Positions 35,667-47,847 of a stretch of DNA of 64,000 bases are shown here, in pieces. Origin of the DNA: Scilla litardierei. Its lineage: Eukaryota > Streptophyta > Magnoliopsida > Asparagales > Asparagaceae. The stretch lies in NCBI GenBank assembly GCA_030789695.1, contig CM061141.1:274071655-274135654 (forward strand), given 5' to 3'. The notes under the pieces are model-generated. The model was not told the origin of the DNA. It worked only from the letters and a program-made list of their open reading frames with translations, and searched no databases. How positions within the stretch are numbered: the first letter of the stretch is position 1; each line of letters begins with the position of its first letter. A program made the translations under genes and the position numbers.

Positions 35667-37466
35667 ATGAATACATATGATTCAGCATTTGCTGAAGGAC
35701 AGTCTACAGTTAGACCACCCAAATTTAATGGGACTGATTTTGCTTACTGGAAAGCTAGGATGAAAATTTTCCTAGTCTCTTCAGATCTTGAAATTTGGAA
35801 AATTGTTGCTAAAGGCTATCACCCACCTACAATCAAAATTGAAGATATTGAAGTACCAAAACCAGAAGATAAATGGGATGATAACGATAACAAACGTTAT
35901 GCTCTAAATGGTAAAGCTATGAATGCAATTATCTGTGCACTTGACAGAACTGAGTTTAACCGTATATCTCATTGTCTTACTGCGCAGGAAATCTGGAACA
36001 CTCTCGAAGTCACTCACGAAGGAACCTCTCAGGTGAAGGAGTCCAGATTAGCGCTGCTGAGCTCAGAGTACGATGGTTTCCACATGCTACAAGGAGAATC
36101 CATCAAGGACATGTACACTCGCTTCACCGACATCGTATACAACTTAAAAGCCTTGGGAAAGTCTTACGACAGCATCGACCTCATTCGGAAAATCCTAAGA
36201 GCGCTTCCTAGTTCCTTCCGACCTAAAGTGACGGCCATCCAAGAAGCTAGAGATCTCACTAAGCTGAAGCTGGATGATCTGATTGGGAATCTGTTATCCC
36301 ATGAGCTGGAACTCAAAACCGTCGAGACAAGAGAAAAAGGTGAGGCTAAACCTTTAAAGACCATCGCTCTCAAAGCCGAAGAAAGTGACAAAGAAGATCT
36401 CGACGAGGAACATGCACTGATGGTCAGAGGATTCCGACGCTTCATCAGAACTCCTGCCGGAAAATCTGAAATGGCAAAAAGGTTCAATCGTTTTAATAAG
36501 TTTAATCCTTTGAATTCCTCGTCTGAACAGAATACTACTAAAAGTGTTCAATGTTTCAACTGAAAGAAATTTGGACATTTCATGAAAAACTGTCCAACAA
36601 AGAACGCGTCATCCGAAGCCAAAGGGAAATCATTTGCGGTAACATGGGATGATGACGATGAAGACGAACCACAAGACGAAGTAGCGCAATCATCACTTTG
36701 CCTAATAGGTGAAAGCGACACGAACAAGGTAAGAGATGAATTTTCTTTACCAGAATTAATGAACATTTGTGAAAACATGAATTCAGAAATTACTTCTCTT
36801 GAATCCTCTATAGAAAATTATAAAGAAATGAATTTCCAACTACAGCAAGAAAATTATAATGTTTTGCAAAATGAAATAAAATTGAAAAATGAAATTGCAT
36901 CGCTCAAAATTACCATTGAAAAACTCAAAGGAAAATCTAGTATTACTGAAGCTATACCTTGTCAGACTTGTGCTTCATTAAAGCTAGAAATTAAGAATGG
37001 TAATGAAAAGATTGTTGGCCTAAATAAAAGAATAGAAACTCTCGCTAAAAATGAAGATAATGTTAGAAAGAGTTTTATAAATAAAAGTGTCATGCTAGTA
37101 AATGAAAACATCTTTTTGAAATCCAAAGTCTCTGATTTAGAACTGAGTATCAGAAAATTTGGTGTAGGAAGGAAATCACTAGACATCATTCTTGGATACC
37201 AGTCAATCAAAAACGATAAACAAGGACTAGGATTTGGAAATGTTTATAATGAAAACATGATAAAGAAAAATCATTACATCAAGAAAAAGAAACGGAACGC
37301 CAAATGTTATACATGTGGTTCTTTTGAGCATTTATATAGAAATTGTCGTTATAAGAACCAAAACATGAAGTTCAAACAAGTATGGGTTCCGAAAGGTACT
37401 ATGACTAACCATTGTGGACCTATTTGGCTACCCAGGTCACACATACCTTGTTCTTCTTATGTGTAG
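35667..37466 (+). pseudogene. Copia gag, interrupted by one in-frame TGA
   Basis: The frame opens at ATG 35667, 26 nt after the PBS. Residues 1-298 include RPPKFNGTDFAYWKARM and a UBN2-like capsid (EIWNTLEVTHEGTSQVKESRL). A TGA at 36561-36563 replaces the second cysteine of a zinc knuckle (CFN-stop-KKFGHFMKNC). The same frame continues to 37466 with a coiled-coil region (about 36720-37140), the conserved LDIILGYQ...GLGF block and a second knuckle, CYTCGSFEHLYRNC. It ends TAG at 37464-37466, still in frame with pol. Only a Gag fragment lacking the nucleocapsid can be made without readthrough. Confidence 0.85.
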
Positions 37467-37475
37467 GGACTCAGC

Positions 37476-40400
37476 GTGGCTAAGGAACAACTGTGTGAGT
37501 GGTATTTGGATTCAGGCTGCTCAAGACACATGACAGGGAACATCGACAAGTTCCTTAGCCTCGTAAAGCAAGAAGGAGGAAGTGTTACATTAGGGGACAA
37601 CGGCAAGTGCAAGGTAATGGGTAAAGGTATTGTTGGCAACAATACTTTTAAAATTTCTGACGTCCTCTGGGTTGAAAATCTCAAACACAACCTCATCTCC
37701 ATAAGCCAACTCTGTGACAAAGGTATGAAAGTACTTTTTGATGAGAAAATTTGTAAAATTTATGACTCGGTCACAGGTAATACCCTCTTCATAGCCAATA
37801 GGAAAAATAATGTTTATACAATAATAATTGAAGAAATGACAATTGCTAAATGTTTGATTGGCAGGGAGGAGGAGGCTATACTATGGCACCGGAGACTATC
37901 ACATGCCAGCATGAAGTTGCTACATAAGCTGGAGAATAAAAACCTGGTCCGAGGCTTGCCACATCAACAGTACGAGAATGGTAAGTTGTGTGTTTCATGC
38001 ACAAAAGGTAAGCAAACTAGATCCACTTTTACGGGAATTCGGGAAGTTACCACTTCACGAGTCCTAGAATTGATTCATATGGATTTGTTTGGGCCTACCG
38101 ATGTTGCTAGCCTCAATGGAAAGAGATTTTGTTTTGTTTTGATCGATGATTTTTCTAGATATACATGGGTTTACTTCTTAGCCAAGAAATCGGATTCCTT
38201 TGAAAATTTCCAAAATTTTTGTAATCAAGTTTCAAATGAGAAAAATCTTTCGATTATGAAAATTAGAAGTGATCACGGTGGTGAATTTGAAAACTCTGTT
38301 TTTGAAAACTTCTGTTTGGAAAAGGGGATTTTACATGAATTTTCTTCTCCTAGAACACCTCAACAAAACGGAGTGGTCGAAAGAAAGAATCGAACTTTAA
38401 AAGAGATGGCAAGAAGCATGCTTAATGATTATTCTCTTCCTATGTATTTTTGGGCCGAAGCAGTGAATACAGCCTGCTATGTTTGCAACAGGGTTATGCT
38501 TAGACCTTTAATGAACAAAACATCCTATGAACTGTGGCATGGCAAGACTCCTAACATTTCATATTTCAGAGTATTTGGATGCAGGTGTTTCATTTTAAAC
38601 ACAGGAGATCAGCTGGGAACATTTGAATCCAAATCAGACGAAGGAGTGTTCGTAGGATATTCATCAAGGAGCAAAGCATACATGATCTACAATAAACGAA
38701 CCTTAACTGTTGTTGAGTCAATTAATGTGAAATTTGATGAAGCTGAAATAGATCCTTTAAATTGCAGGGAAACTGCAGCTGGAGATGCAGATAGGGAAAC
38801 TACAGCGTCTGAAAACATAGCTGAACCATCTGAAGGCCAAAAGGAAGCTGAACCAGAAGTACCACAAGGAAATAGACTGGAAAGAGGAGAGTTTAGGTTC
38901 AATCCACATCATCCACCTGAGCTGATCATGGGGACTCCTACGGAAGGTATACGCACTCGATCCACTTTCAATAACTTGTGTGCCTTATGCATTCATGGTG
39001 ACCTCATTTCTGAAATTGAACCTAAGAACGTTGAAATTGCTTTAACTGATGAAAGTTGGGTTATGGCCATGCATGATGAGATTAATCAGTTTGATAGAAA
39101 TAATGTTTGGACATTAGTGCCCCGACCTGATAATTACCCAATTGTTGGCACTAAATGGATTTTCAAAAACAAACTTGATGAATCTGGAAATGTAATCAGA
39201 AATAAGGCAAGATTAGTGGCCAAAGGATATAACCAGATTGAGGGAATTGATTGTGATGAAACTTTTGCACCCGTTGCTAGATTAGAAGCCATTAGAATAT
39301 TGCTGGCTTTTGCAAGTTTTAAAGGTTTTAAATTGAAGCAAATGGATGTGAAAAGTGCATTTTTAAATGGTTATTTGAAAGAAGATGTTTTTGTTGAACA
39401 ACCCCCTGGTTTTGAAAGTCATAGTTTTCCAAATCACGTTTACAAGTTGCAAAAGGCTTTGTATGGTCTGAAGCAAGCTCCCAGAGCTTGGTACGACCGT
39501 CTCAGTTCATATCTTTTGGAAAATAACTTTAAAAAGGGTAGTGCAGACAACACTTTGTTTATCTTGCATGAACATGATCATTTTCTTATTGTTCAGATTT
39601 ATGTGGACGATATTATTTACGGTGCTACTAATGATCTTTTATGCCAAAAGTTTGAAAAGGTTATGCAGGATCAATTTGAGATGAGTCTGGTCGGAGAGTT
39701 GAAATACTTTTTGGGCTTTCAAGTAAGACAAACTGGAGATGGCATATATGTTTCACAAACCAAGTACATAAAAGAACTGTTGAAGAAATTTGGGATGGAA
39801 AATGCAAAGCCAATGCGAACTCCAATGAGTCCGACGACGAAGCTTGAAAAGGATGACAAAGGTATAAATGTGGACCAAAAGCTTTATCGAGGTATGATTG
39901 GGTCCTTACTCTATTTAACTGCATCTAGACCAGACATCATGTTTTCTGTCTGTTTGTGTGCACGATTTCAAGCCTGTCCAAAAGAATCACATTTGATAGC
40001 CATTAAGAGGATTTTTCGATATCTTATTCACACTCCTACACTTGGACTATGGTATCCCTCTTGTGGTAATCTTAATTTGGTTGGCTATGCTGATGCTGAT
40101 TATGCTGGTAGTATGATTGATAGAAAGAGCACTAGTGGAACATGTTTTATGCTAGGACATTCATTGGTTTCTTGGTCTAGTCGTAAGCAGAACAGTGTTG
40201 CTTTGTCCACTACTGAAGCTGAGTATATTGCCCTTGGCAGTTGCTGTGCCCAAGTACTTTGGATGATGCAAACCCTGTCTGACTACGGCTTGGATCTTAG
40301 AAAAGTTCCATTACGATGTGATAGTAAGAGTGCTATAGATCTTTCTAACAATCCTGTTCATCACTCTCGGACAAAACACATAGATGTAAGACATCATTTT

Positions 40401-40544
40401 CTTAGAGATCATTTGGCAAAAGAGGATGTATCCATTGAATATATTTCTACTGATTCTCAGTTGGCAGATATCTTTACAAAACCTTTGCCAGAAGATCGTT
40501 TTTGTCGTCTACGTCTAGAACTAGGCATTATTGATTATATTTAG
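37476..40544 (+). CDS. pol: Copia pol polyprotein: protease, integrase, reverse transcriptase, RNase H
   Basis: 1022 codons with no stop. Domains in order are protease ([13 protein letters not shown], active-site DSG at residues 12-14), GAG-pre-integrase zinc region (H138, H143, C172, C175), integrase core D203-D266-E302 (D-D-35-E spacing, [12 protein letters not shown]), and reverse transcriptase from about residue 545 ([43 protein letters not shown] at 709-716). RNase H follows ([23 protein letters not shown]), ending [13 protein letters not shown]. All catalytic residues I can check are present. The listed ATG may not be the real start: the frame runs upstream to a TAG nine nt earlier that joins it to gag, so expression probably depends on a fused product. 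SIRE/Maximus assignment comes from the gag layout. Confidence 0.95.
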   Translation: MAKEQLCEWYLDSGCSRHMTGNIDKFLSLVKQEGGSVTLGDNGKCKVMGKGIVGNNTFKISDVLWVENLKHNLISISQLCDKGMKVLFDEKICKIYDSVTGNTLFIANRKNNVYTIIIEEMTIAKCLIGREEEAILWHRRLSHASMKLLHKLENKNLVRGLPHQQYENGKLCVSCTKGKQTRSTFTGIREVTTSRVLELIHMDLFGPTDVASLNGKRFCFVLIDDFSRYTWVYFLAKKSDSFENFQNFCNQVSNEKNLSIMKIRSDHGGEFENSVFENFCLEKGILHEFSSPRTPQQNGVVERKNRTLKEMARSMLNDYSLPMYFWAEAVNTACYVCNRVMLRPLMNKTSYELWHGKTPNISYFRVFGCRCFILNTGDQLGTFESKSDEGVFVGYSSRSKAYMIYNKRTLTVVESINVKFDEAEIDPLNCRETAAGDADRETTASENIAEPSEGQKEAEPEVPQGNRLERGEFRFNPHHPPELIMGTPTEGIRTRSTFNNLCALCIHGDLISEIEPKNVEIALTDESWVMAMHDEINQFDRNNVWTLVPRPDNYPIVGTKWIFKNKLDESGNVIRNKARLVAKGYNQIEGIDCDETFAPVARLEAIRILLAFASFKGFKLKQMDVKSAFLNGYLKEDVFVEQPPGFESHSFPNHVYKLQKALYGLKQAPRAWYDRLSSYLLENNFKKGSADNTLFILHEHDHFLIVQIYVDDIIYGATNDLLCQKFEKVMQDQFEMSLVGELKYFLGFQVRQTGDGIYVSQTKYIKELLKKFGMENAKPMRTPMSPTTKLEKDDKGINVDQKLYRGMIGSLLYLTASRPDIMFSVCLCARFQACPKESHLIAIKRIFRYLIHTPTLGLWYPSCGNLNLVGYADADYAGSMIDRKSTSGTCFMLGHSLVSWSSRKQNSVALSTTEAEYIALGSCCAQVLWMMQTLSDYGLDLRKVPLRCDSKSAIDLSNNPVHHSRTKHIDVRHHFLRDHLAKEDVSIEYISTDSQLADIFTKPLPEDRFCRLRLELGIIDYI

Positions 40545-41670
40545 AGTGAAAATATTATTTGGTGTGCTTTTATTGTTTTTGTGTGGTGTGCTACAAAAAG
40601 AAAAATAAAAAAAATGAAAAATAAAAATAAAAAAAATGAAAAAGAAAAATATAAACAGAAAGGGAAAGTGAATTGTCTATCTCCTCCTTTTGCATTTTTT
40701 TTTCATCAGAAACAGCTTTAAATGCAAAACATATGTCTTATGGATTTTGAATATTATATTCTTAACAATGCTTGCATTCAAAGACTACATGTTTAATTAG
40801 GTCATATTCATTAATGAGTAACTAACGTTTTTCATCATCCAATCACACTTACACAGATCAAAATGTTTTGCTATGGAATTGTAATCTTGAATAAGAAAAG
40901 TGGTTGTTGGTGGACTAATTTATGTTTTAATGGGATATGATGTTTCAAGGCATGGGTAAAAAGAAAAGCTCTCTTCAAAATATATGTGTATAAAAAAATA
41001 GCAAGACGAGTGTCTTCCAAACATATACACAGAGCTTCGTATGAAAAATGGATACGATTCATGTCCTTGATACTACCCTTGGACATCCAACTTATGCTAT
41101 AAATGTCATTTTTTTAGCGTTGGTGTTAAGTCCGTCAAGCACTGCCATTTCACATTTAAAAATCCTTCTCGGTCATGTTTGGAATTGGTAACTTGAACTC
41201 ATATTACATGAGAAGGGGAAACTCAATCTTTGATGTTCATATATTCAGTGGAAAAGATGGTTATGACAGGTTGTATTCCTTATTACCTCTCCATATGTAC
41301 TAAACATTTGATCATCACACTTGAGCACGGAGATGAATTCTGCTAGTTATGATTTGGTGATTATTGCTTATTTATTCCTTGTGGTCATCGATGTATTGTC
41401 TTCTGTTTTGCTTTATAATGTTCAATTTTCCATTCATCATATGCTATTTCATACTTTTTTGATGAAAACAAAGGGGGAGAGAAGATTAAGCATGTCAGAG
41501 ATTGGGGGAGCACAGAGATAGGGGGAGCATGTCAATAGGGGGAGCATGTCAATTGGGGGAGCATATCATTTTGCCATTCATGCTCATATTCATGCTTCAC
41601 ACACTCACACACTTCACACATTTTTGATATAATCTTAATGTCTGGTTTGTTCTCATCAAAAGGGGGAGAT
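40545..41670 (+). other. 3' non-coding region and PPT of SIRE-like copia
   Basis: AT-rich, with an A-rich stretch (40595-40660) and no supported ORF. Four GGGGGAGCA repeats of about 17-19 bp occupy 41503-41566, with another AAGGGGGAGAG at 41471. The true PPT, AAAAGGGGGAGAT (41658-41670), abuts the 3' LTR. Confidence 0.8.
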
Positions 41671-41914
41671 TGTTGGAAACAGCATCCTAGCCTATGTTTG
41701 ATGATAACAAACCCTACTGAACTATTCTAATATGTTTGTTAAGTGTGTCACAGGTCCCTATACAGTGAGATGGTCATGATTACTCAGCTTACACATGTAC
41801 GTATTCAAGTACGTTGAAATACGGAGCTGAAACTTCATTTGGAATTACACAAGCTGCTCAAACAAGAGATTATAGCTATGAAACTCTACCCTAGAGTTAA
41901 ACATAGGCTATAAA

Positions 41915-44011
41915 TGATCGCGCCCCGGATACACGTCCCGGAGCGACGACTGTAGTTTTACCGCAAGCGCACGGTCAAGTGGCGAGCGGGTATCGAACAC
42001 GAGGAGGTGGTGTTGGCTCCAATCTATCCTAGGTTGGTTTGACTACGAATGTTTTATTGGTGGAGATGGCTATGGTATGATATAATGGAAATGGTGGTGG
42101 ATGTCGGTGTCGATGATAAAGAAATCGGTCAAATATCGATTCAAATACAATATAATAAAAGAGGGAATTTGCCTTGCGGCGTTCCTGTCACAATCGTCGG
42201 GCAAAGTATGGGGATATAAAATCAAATAAAGACGTCTAGGGCTAGGGAATCCCCACTACGCACCGTCATGCATCATTGTGAATAGTGAATCTCAATATTA
42301 CTAGACTTGCGTTGAGGTGAACTAGTCGCAACTTAATGTAGAACCAAGCTCACGCTCTCGCGCTATTGCCGGTCTATAGCAAACCTAGGTTAGGGCCCAA
42401 TCTCTTGCAAACCCTAGCCTAGGGAAGCTAGCATGAGGATCGACATCATCGTTCAATCGCCCCCCGAGCCCACTCTCGTGCAAACTCGAGTTACGATCTA
42501 GGTTGTGATAGTTCGTATTCGTCCAATCTCTTGCAAACGAATATGTGTATAGATTTACAATTAAAAATCCTAGCTTTGGTCCAATCTCTTGCAAACCAAA
42601 TCTAGAGAAACCCAATTGTAAACCTAAATCGAATATCTAGGCCTTCCCATCGATTAGAATCCAATCTCTTGCAAATCCCAAATCGATGGAAATCCCTAGC
42701 TATCCGTAGGAAATCAATCACAACCTAACCTCCTAGCAATTCTAGCAATTTAAAATTCATTCTTCACAAATATGAAATTAGATCCATAGGGTTCATCCCC
42801 AAACCCTAGAACAACAAATCTACTCTAGCATAGCAATAAGGATATGAGAATCAATAGAAATCATTGCTTGCATACAAAAAGATAGAAAAAAACAAAGATT
42901 CAAATAAAAATAAGAAAATACTTAGCTTGATGAAGATCTTCAATCCAAAATACAAGCTTTTAGATCCAAGAGGGGGCCTAGGGCATGGCCTAACCTCCAA
43001 AAGAATCCCTAAGAAAACATGTTGGGAACCCCCTCTAATGGTGACTACAAACCCCTTAAATACTCCCCCAAAACCCTAGCAAGAAACCCTAGAAAACCCC
43101 CCAAATTCGTGCCCAAAAACAGCCCAAACCGCAACTTAAAATCTGGGCCCAGGCCGCACTCGGCCGAGTGGAAATGTCACCCGGCCGAGTGACACTGACA
43201 TGCGAATTCCAGCACTGCAGCATCGACTTGCAGAAATTCTCCAGATTTCATCCGACCTCCGATTGATGCGTTCTTGGCGGCGTTGGAACCGTCACGAAGT
43301 CTACTATCCATAAAAAATATGAGAAAAATACTTTATCCTCTGGAATGATAGCAGATTTCAAAAGAGTGAGAGGTTGTCTGAAAATCTGGGCGCTGCGTGT
43401 CATCGGCTTCACTCGGCCGAGCGGCAAATGTCACTCGGCCGAGGGGCATTTGGTACTCGGGCGGACGGCTTTCGTCACTCGGCCGAGTCGGGCTTCTGGG
43501 GTAGACTGACGGATTACAGTAAGTTGGACATTTTGGCTCACCGTCGTCTGGGTGCCACTCGGGCGGACGGAGTCTCCGCACTCGGCCGAGTCGGCGTGCG
43601 ATGCTCGGCCGAGTGCACGCTGATACATCTCTGTTGCATGTCCGATCTGGCCGGCCGAGCGGGGTCTCAATGCTCGGTCGAGTGACTCCTTCACTCGGCC
43701 GAGTGGCATGCTGAAAATGCCCAATCTTCATCTTTTCGCTCCCCCGTCGCTCCTACGACGTTCTTTCTTCTTCCACTCCTCTTCCATTGCAGAATAACCC
43801 TCAAAAGGGCCATGGTTGACACTCCGGAGTGGGTGCAAATCCTCTTGATCTCACAATCGATCCAAATCGCTCCATATTTCCTGAAATACGACAAAAACAA
43901 GAAATAGTGAAAAGTATCGCAATATTGTCGAATAATCGTGAAAAGCGTGATATGGGCGATCAAAACGGTATGCAAATATGCAGAAAAAAGGTGTAAAATA
44001 TGGAGTGATCA
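41915..44011 (-). mobile_element. 3' LTR of nested Athila-like element
   Basis: 2097 bp. It contains four CCAATCTCTTGCAAA repeats (42398-42680) and about nine GGCCGAG palindrome sites (43149-43700). Confidence 0.95.
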
Positions 44012-45992
44012 AAATCCCCCAAGCTTACCTCTTACTCGTCCTCGAGGAAGATAAGTAAAGAGACGAACTCGGGAGATGAAAAATAAGGGAAAAGAAATAA
44101 AAGAATAAGAAGTGGAAGGGGTGGCTAGATTCTTCTCTCAGGTCTCAAGCCATAAGCTACACGTCACGATAACTTGGAAAATACGAATCTCATGCTATAA
44201 AGATTTCATATCTTACTTAAACATGGCACTTGCAAGCTTTTAAGAACAACAAAAGGGATTCTCTAAATTCATACAATCAATTCATATCCACGTCACGTAT
44301 TTCATAGAATTTAATATACAAATGTCGGTAATGCACTTTTCAATCAAGAGTTATATCAGAAGCATATAAGAATCACACCAAACATGCAATGGAGAATGGA
44401 ATAAATCATGGCATTCACATATTTATATCGATTCATAAGAAATCTCCATAACTAAGGTATTTTGCTAAGTTTCAGCATTATCAAACTTCCTCATTTGTGC
44501 ACCTCTCCACTCTAATGTCGTACTCACTCATATGGTCAAATGAATTCACCCCCCAAGCTTAGCTTGAGGTGTCACATCTAATGGAATATGATAGTGGAAA
44601 ATGGGATTTTTGCCTTGGTTTTCCCAAGTATTTTGTGGCTCCAATAATAAGATAGAGAAACATTTTTCTTTTTTTTTCTTTTTGAACTATTTGATTCTCA
44701 TTTTTTTCTTTTTGGATTTTTGTAGGAGCTATATGATTTGTATTTTTGGTTTTTGGCTCCTTTTTGGCTTTTTGGACTTTTTGGAGCTAACTTTTCTTTT
44801 GTGGGGGTTTTTGGGAAATAGATGCGATATAAGTAGCTTTAGGAGGTGAACTCAAGTGACATGTAGAGAATAAAAAGATATATGTGGAGAAAGAAATAAT
44901 GTAACACTCGGTTCACTCTAAGATGTGCACAAACGGTTCAATAAAATAATACTTCAACTAAAACTCATATGTAAGCATGGATATTCTCAATCATCTCAAT
45001 AAAGAGTGAGGTCAAGCGGTAAAGCGCACAATCATATCAAGCATGCAACAGAAGGTGAATAAGACAATAAAACTGATGCTTCAGATATACTAATGATGCG
45101 TGAATCTTGGTGCATTTCCAACAAAAGCATACCAAACACTAATCCATACATTCAGTTTCAATTAATATCATGCATTCATGTAGAGGAATCATCAAAAGAA
45201 ATATATTTGCAAGCATATGTGAATAGCAAGACTATGGAATACTCTAAGTAGCATGTCAATGAATAATAGGCATCGTGATGGTTGCTAAAGCAATAAGAGA
45301 TATCATCATAAGGAACGCATCTAGCAAAAGAAGAGAAAGGAAAATAAAGAAATAAGAAAAAATAAAAGAGAGGAAAGAAATGAAAAACAAGCACACAACA
45401 TGATGCATGAACACACATAAAAGGAAAATAAGATGGAAAATTCAAAAAGATGATGCAAAATTTTGAAAAATTTTAAAAACCCTAAAATAAAGTAAAAATG
45501 CAACTAATGCATCTAAATGGCATGGAAATGCACTCCCCCAAGCTTAAACTTCACATTGTCCTCAATGTGATCATAAAAGGAAAAATACGAGGAACAACGA
45601 TAAATATGAGGGAGGTGAATGAAAAATGATGAAATGAATGCCATGAATCCCAATGCAACTACATGCACATACAATGATGCATGAGAGCGCTTTCCCCCAA
45701 GCTTATACCAAACAATCCTATTCAAGTGACTCAATCAAAAATGTCATGGCTTTGTAAAGCGTGATCAAGTCAAATGAATAAGAAAGTGAGTATTCACTTG
45801 AAAGAAATGCTCGATGGTGGTGAGCAAAAGGATGTGGCGTATCAAAATATGGAGAGGGGAATTAATATATATAATGGGTTTGGGGTGTAAAAGATTTTTG
45901 TTGCCATCATATGAGGTGATATTTATTCAAGCAAATCTATACGGTCCTCTCGCTGTCGAGAGGATTCGGGTTTATTGAAAGCATAAAAATTT
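44012..45992 (-). other. PPT and 3' non-coding region of nested element
   Basis: The PPT is AAGCTTGGGGGATTT on the minus strand (44012-44026). CTCGTCCTCGAGGAAGA (44035-44051) is identical to a stretch in the outer Athila element (32258-32274). Further PPT-like CCCCCAAGCTT copies occur near 44551, 45535 and 45694. Hairpin TCACATTG/CAATGTGA (45551-45570) follows the 45535 copy. No credible ORF. Confidence 0.75.
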
Positions 45993-47656
45993 CTACACTA
46001 CTGGATTGATATCACCTATAGCAAAAGGCGGATCCAGTATCTTTGCCGGTGCAGGCAACTGCTCCAACTTCTCCTTCCGTGGCTCCGCCAGGCGCGTATG
46101 TCCACGGACTCCAACGAACTCCAGCAATGCATCCTCCAGCATTCCCACAAGGACTCCACCTGTACCCTGCTGAGAATAGGATGCATCAGTTCGCTGCAAA
46201 AAATTCACCCTCATAATAAAAGTATCCCAAAGAGGATCGTCTATAGAAATGTATGGAATAAATAATGGTGGACGATACTTCCCTGGAAATAATCCAATAT
46301 CCTCACGTGTCGTGATAGTTGTCTCCACGGTGTCTTCTCTATGCTGCTCAGGTAAATCTAGATCATAGGTGTGGACCTCATCGAGATGCTCCTCATCATC
46401 GTCAGACTCATCCCAGTGCACCTCTTGATCATATTCATATGCGTCCATGGGTGCTAACTCCTCGCTCTCCTCCTCATATACGTCCCATCGTACCTCTTGA
46501 TCGTATGTACATGAATCCTGCAAAAGGCACGATGAATCATAAAAAACATCATACACGGGAGGGAAATCAAAGATAAAGGGCGAGGGAGTAAAGAGATCTC
46601 CCTGAAGGGGGGCCAAAAGCTCTGTGGGGTAGTCCTCTGCGTCAGTGGGAGGATGAGGTGGCTGCGGAAGCTCTAATGGAGGAGGATAGTGCTCGAGATC
46701 CTCATGAATGGCTGTGTCCTCGTCCCGATGCACGACCTCCTCGGTGATAAGCTCTGGCTCTGTGTGTAAGGCCTCCTCAAAAGCATGCTCTGACTCCGTA
46801 TGTGAGGCCTCCTCGGCAATATGCTCTGGCTCGATAGCGTGCTCCTTTGCCTTCTCATCAACTATCAATGTAGGCTCTCTCTGGGATGGTGATGCTGGCT
46901 GCTCAGGTGTGTCAACTTGTGGGGATGTATCATGTGGAGGGGAATGCCCGCAAACAATCCGAAAATATAGTCTATCCCCCTCAAGACTGACATGGATGTC
47001 CTCCTCTATTGTTCTTGCAGCTGAAACACGGTTCATAACAAAATCTGCAAATCGTAGCTCAAATGCATCACCTGCTGTAATGCTCTCTGAACCGGTGAAC
47101 CTCACTGACTCCAAGAGACCCTCCAATAATCTCTGAAATCCATCCTCCTCTGGCTGCGCATATGACTCAGTTTCTGCTTCCTTCACTGCCTCTTCGTCCA
47201 TCCACTCTTCATATGCAATAGATGTATCGGAGGAAGTGGGATCGACGACGGCACATTCTGGCTCTGGTAGTAAGTCTGGCGATGCTTCTTGCCCATAAAA
47301 TGAAGAAGCAGAACTGATATCTTTGGAAATCCCTTCAACCTTAAGCATGAGCATATTCATTTCAAGTTGCCTCTTCACCCGTTCCAATAGAAGGTTACCC
47401 TTTTCAAGCCCGGCTTGCACTTCAACCTGGTGTGCATGCATCTCATCAAAAAGATCCTTTGTCTCTCATCAAGCTCGGGCCAGTGCATCTCCTCAAAAAG
47501 GTATTCGCCCATCTGAGCACTCTGATCAAAATAGTATTCTCCCATCTGAGCACTCTGATCATAATAGTATTCTCCCATCTGAGCACTCTGATCAAAATAG
47601 TAATCTCCCGTCTGAGCATTCTGATCAAAATCTGTGGTCCACGTAGTATAATCCAT
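45993..47656 (-). CDS. Acidic ORF of nested element in gag position, unknown
   Basis: Translation can start at ATG 47656, about 170 nt after the PBS. The first 93-codon frame (47375-47656) contains four 11-residue repeats (YYFDQSAQMGE). It overlaps a 482-codon frame (45993-47441) that continues naturally from the codons just before its first Met. The switch is -1 near a run of five T (47448-47452), and a one-base indel is the simplest cause. The long part starts with a helical segment (LLERVKRQLEMNMLMLKVEG), then is strongly acidic and rich in Glu, Asp and Pro. No retroviral motif is visible. It may be a captured or highly diverged protein. Confidence 0.6.
47504..47635 (-). repeat. 33-bp tandem repeat, 4 copies, in the acidic ORF
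   Basis: Units start at 47504, 47537, 47570 and 47603 and encode the 11-residue repeat YYFDQSAQMGE. The period preserves the reading frame. Confidence 0.9.
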
Positions 47657-47823
47657 AGCACCTGATCAACAAAGATAAATACCTGGAGAAAAGATATCAG
47701 TGGCACAAAAGAATATAGAAATGATAATAATGGTGGCAGGGGTGAAAATTTCCTTTTTATTTATTTATTTTTTTCGTAGTCTAATCAACCTAATTGTGAC
47801 AAATTGGCACCAACGGAAACACC

Positions 47824-47841
47824 TCCCCGGCAACGGCGCCA
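47824..47841 (-). promoter_or_regulatory. Primer-binding site, tRNA-Asp
   Basis: TGGCGCCGTTGCCGGGGA on the minus strand, 6 nt from the 5' LTR. It is complementary to the 3' end of plant tRNA-Asp, as in Athila elements. Confidence 0.9.
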
Positions 47842-47847
47842 AAAACT

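Noticed and set aside
46319..47136. Plus-strand ORFs of 85-142 codons
   Set aside because: Antisense shadows of the acidic minus-strand ORF of the nested element.
47824..47841. Fragment of a tRNA-Asp gene
   Set aside because: Only the 3' 18 nt match and it lies next to an LTR; it is a primer-binding site.
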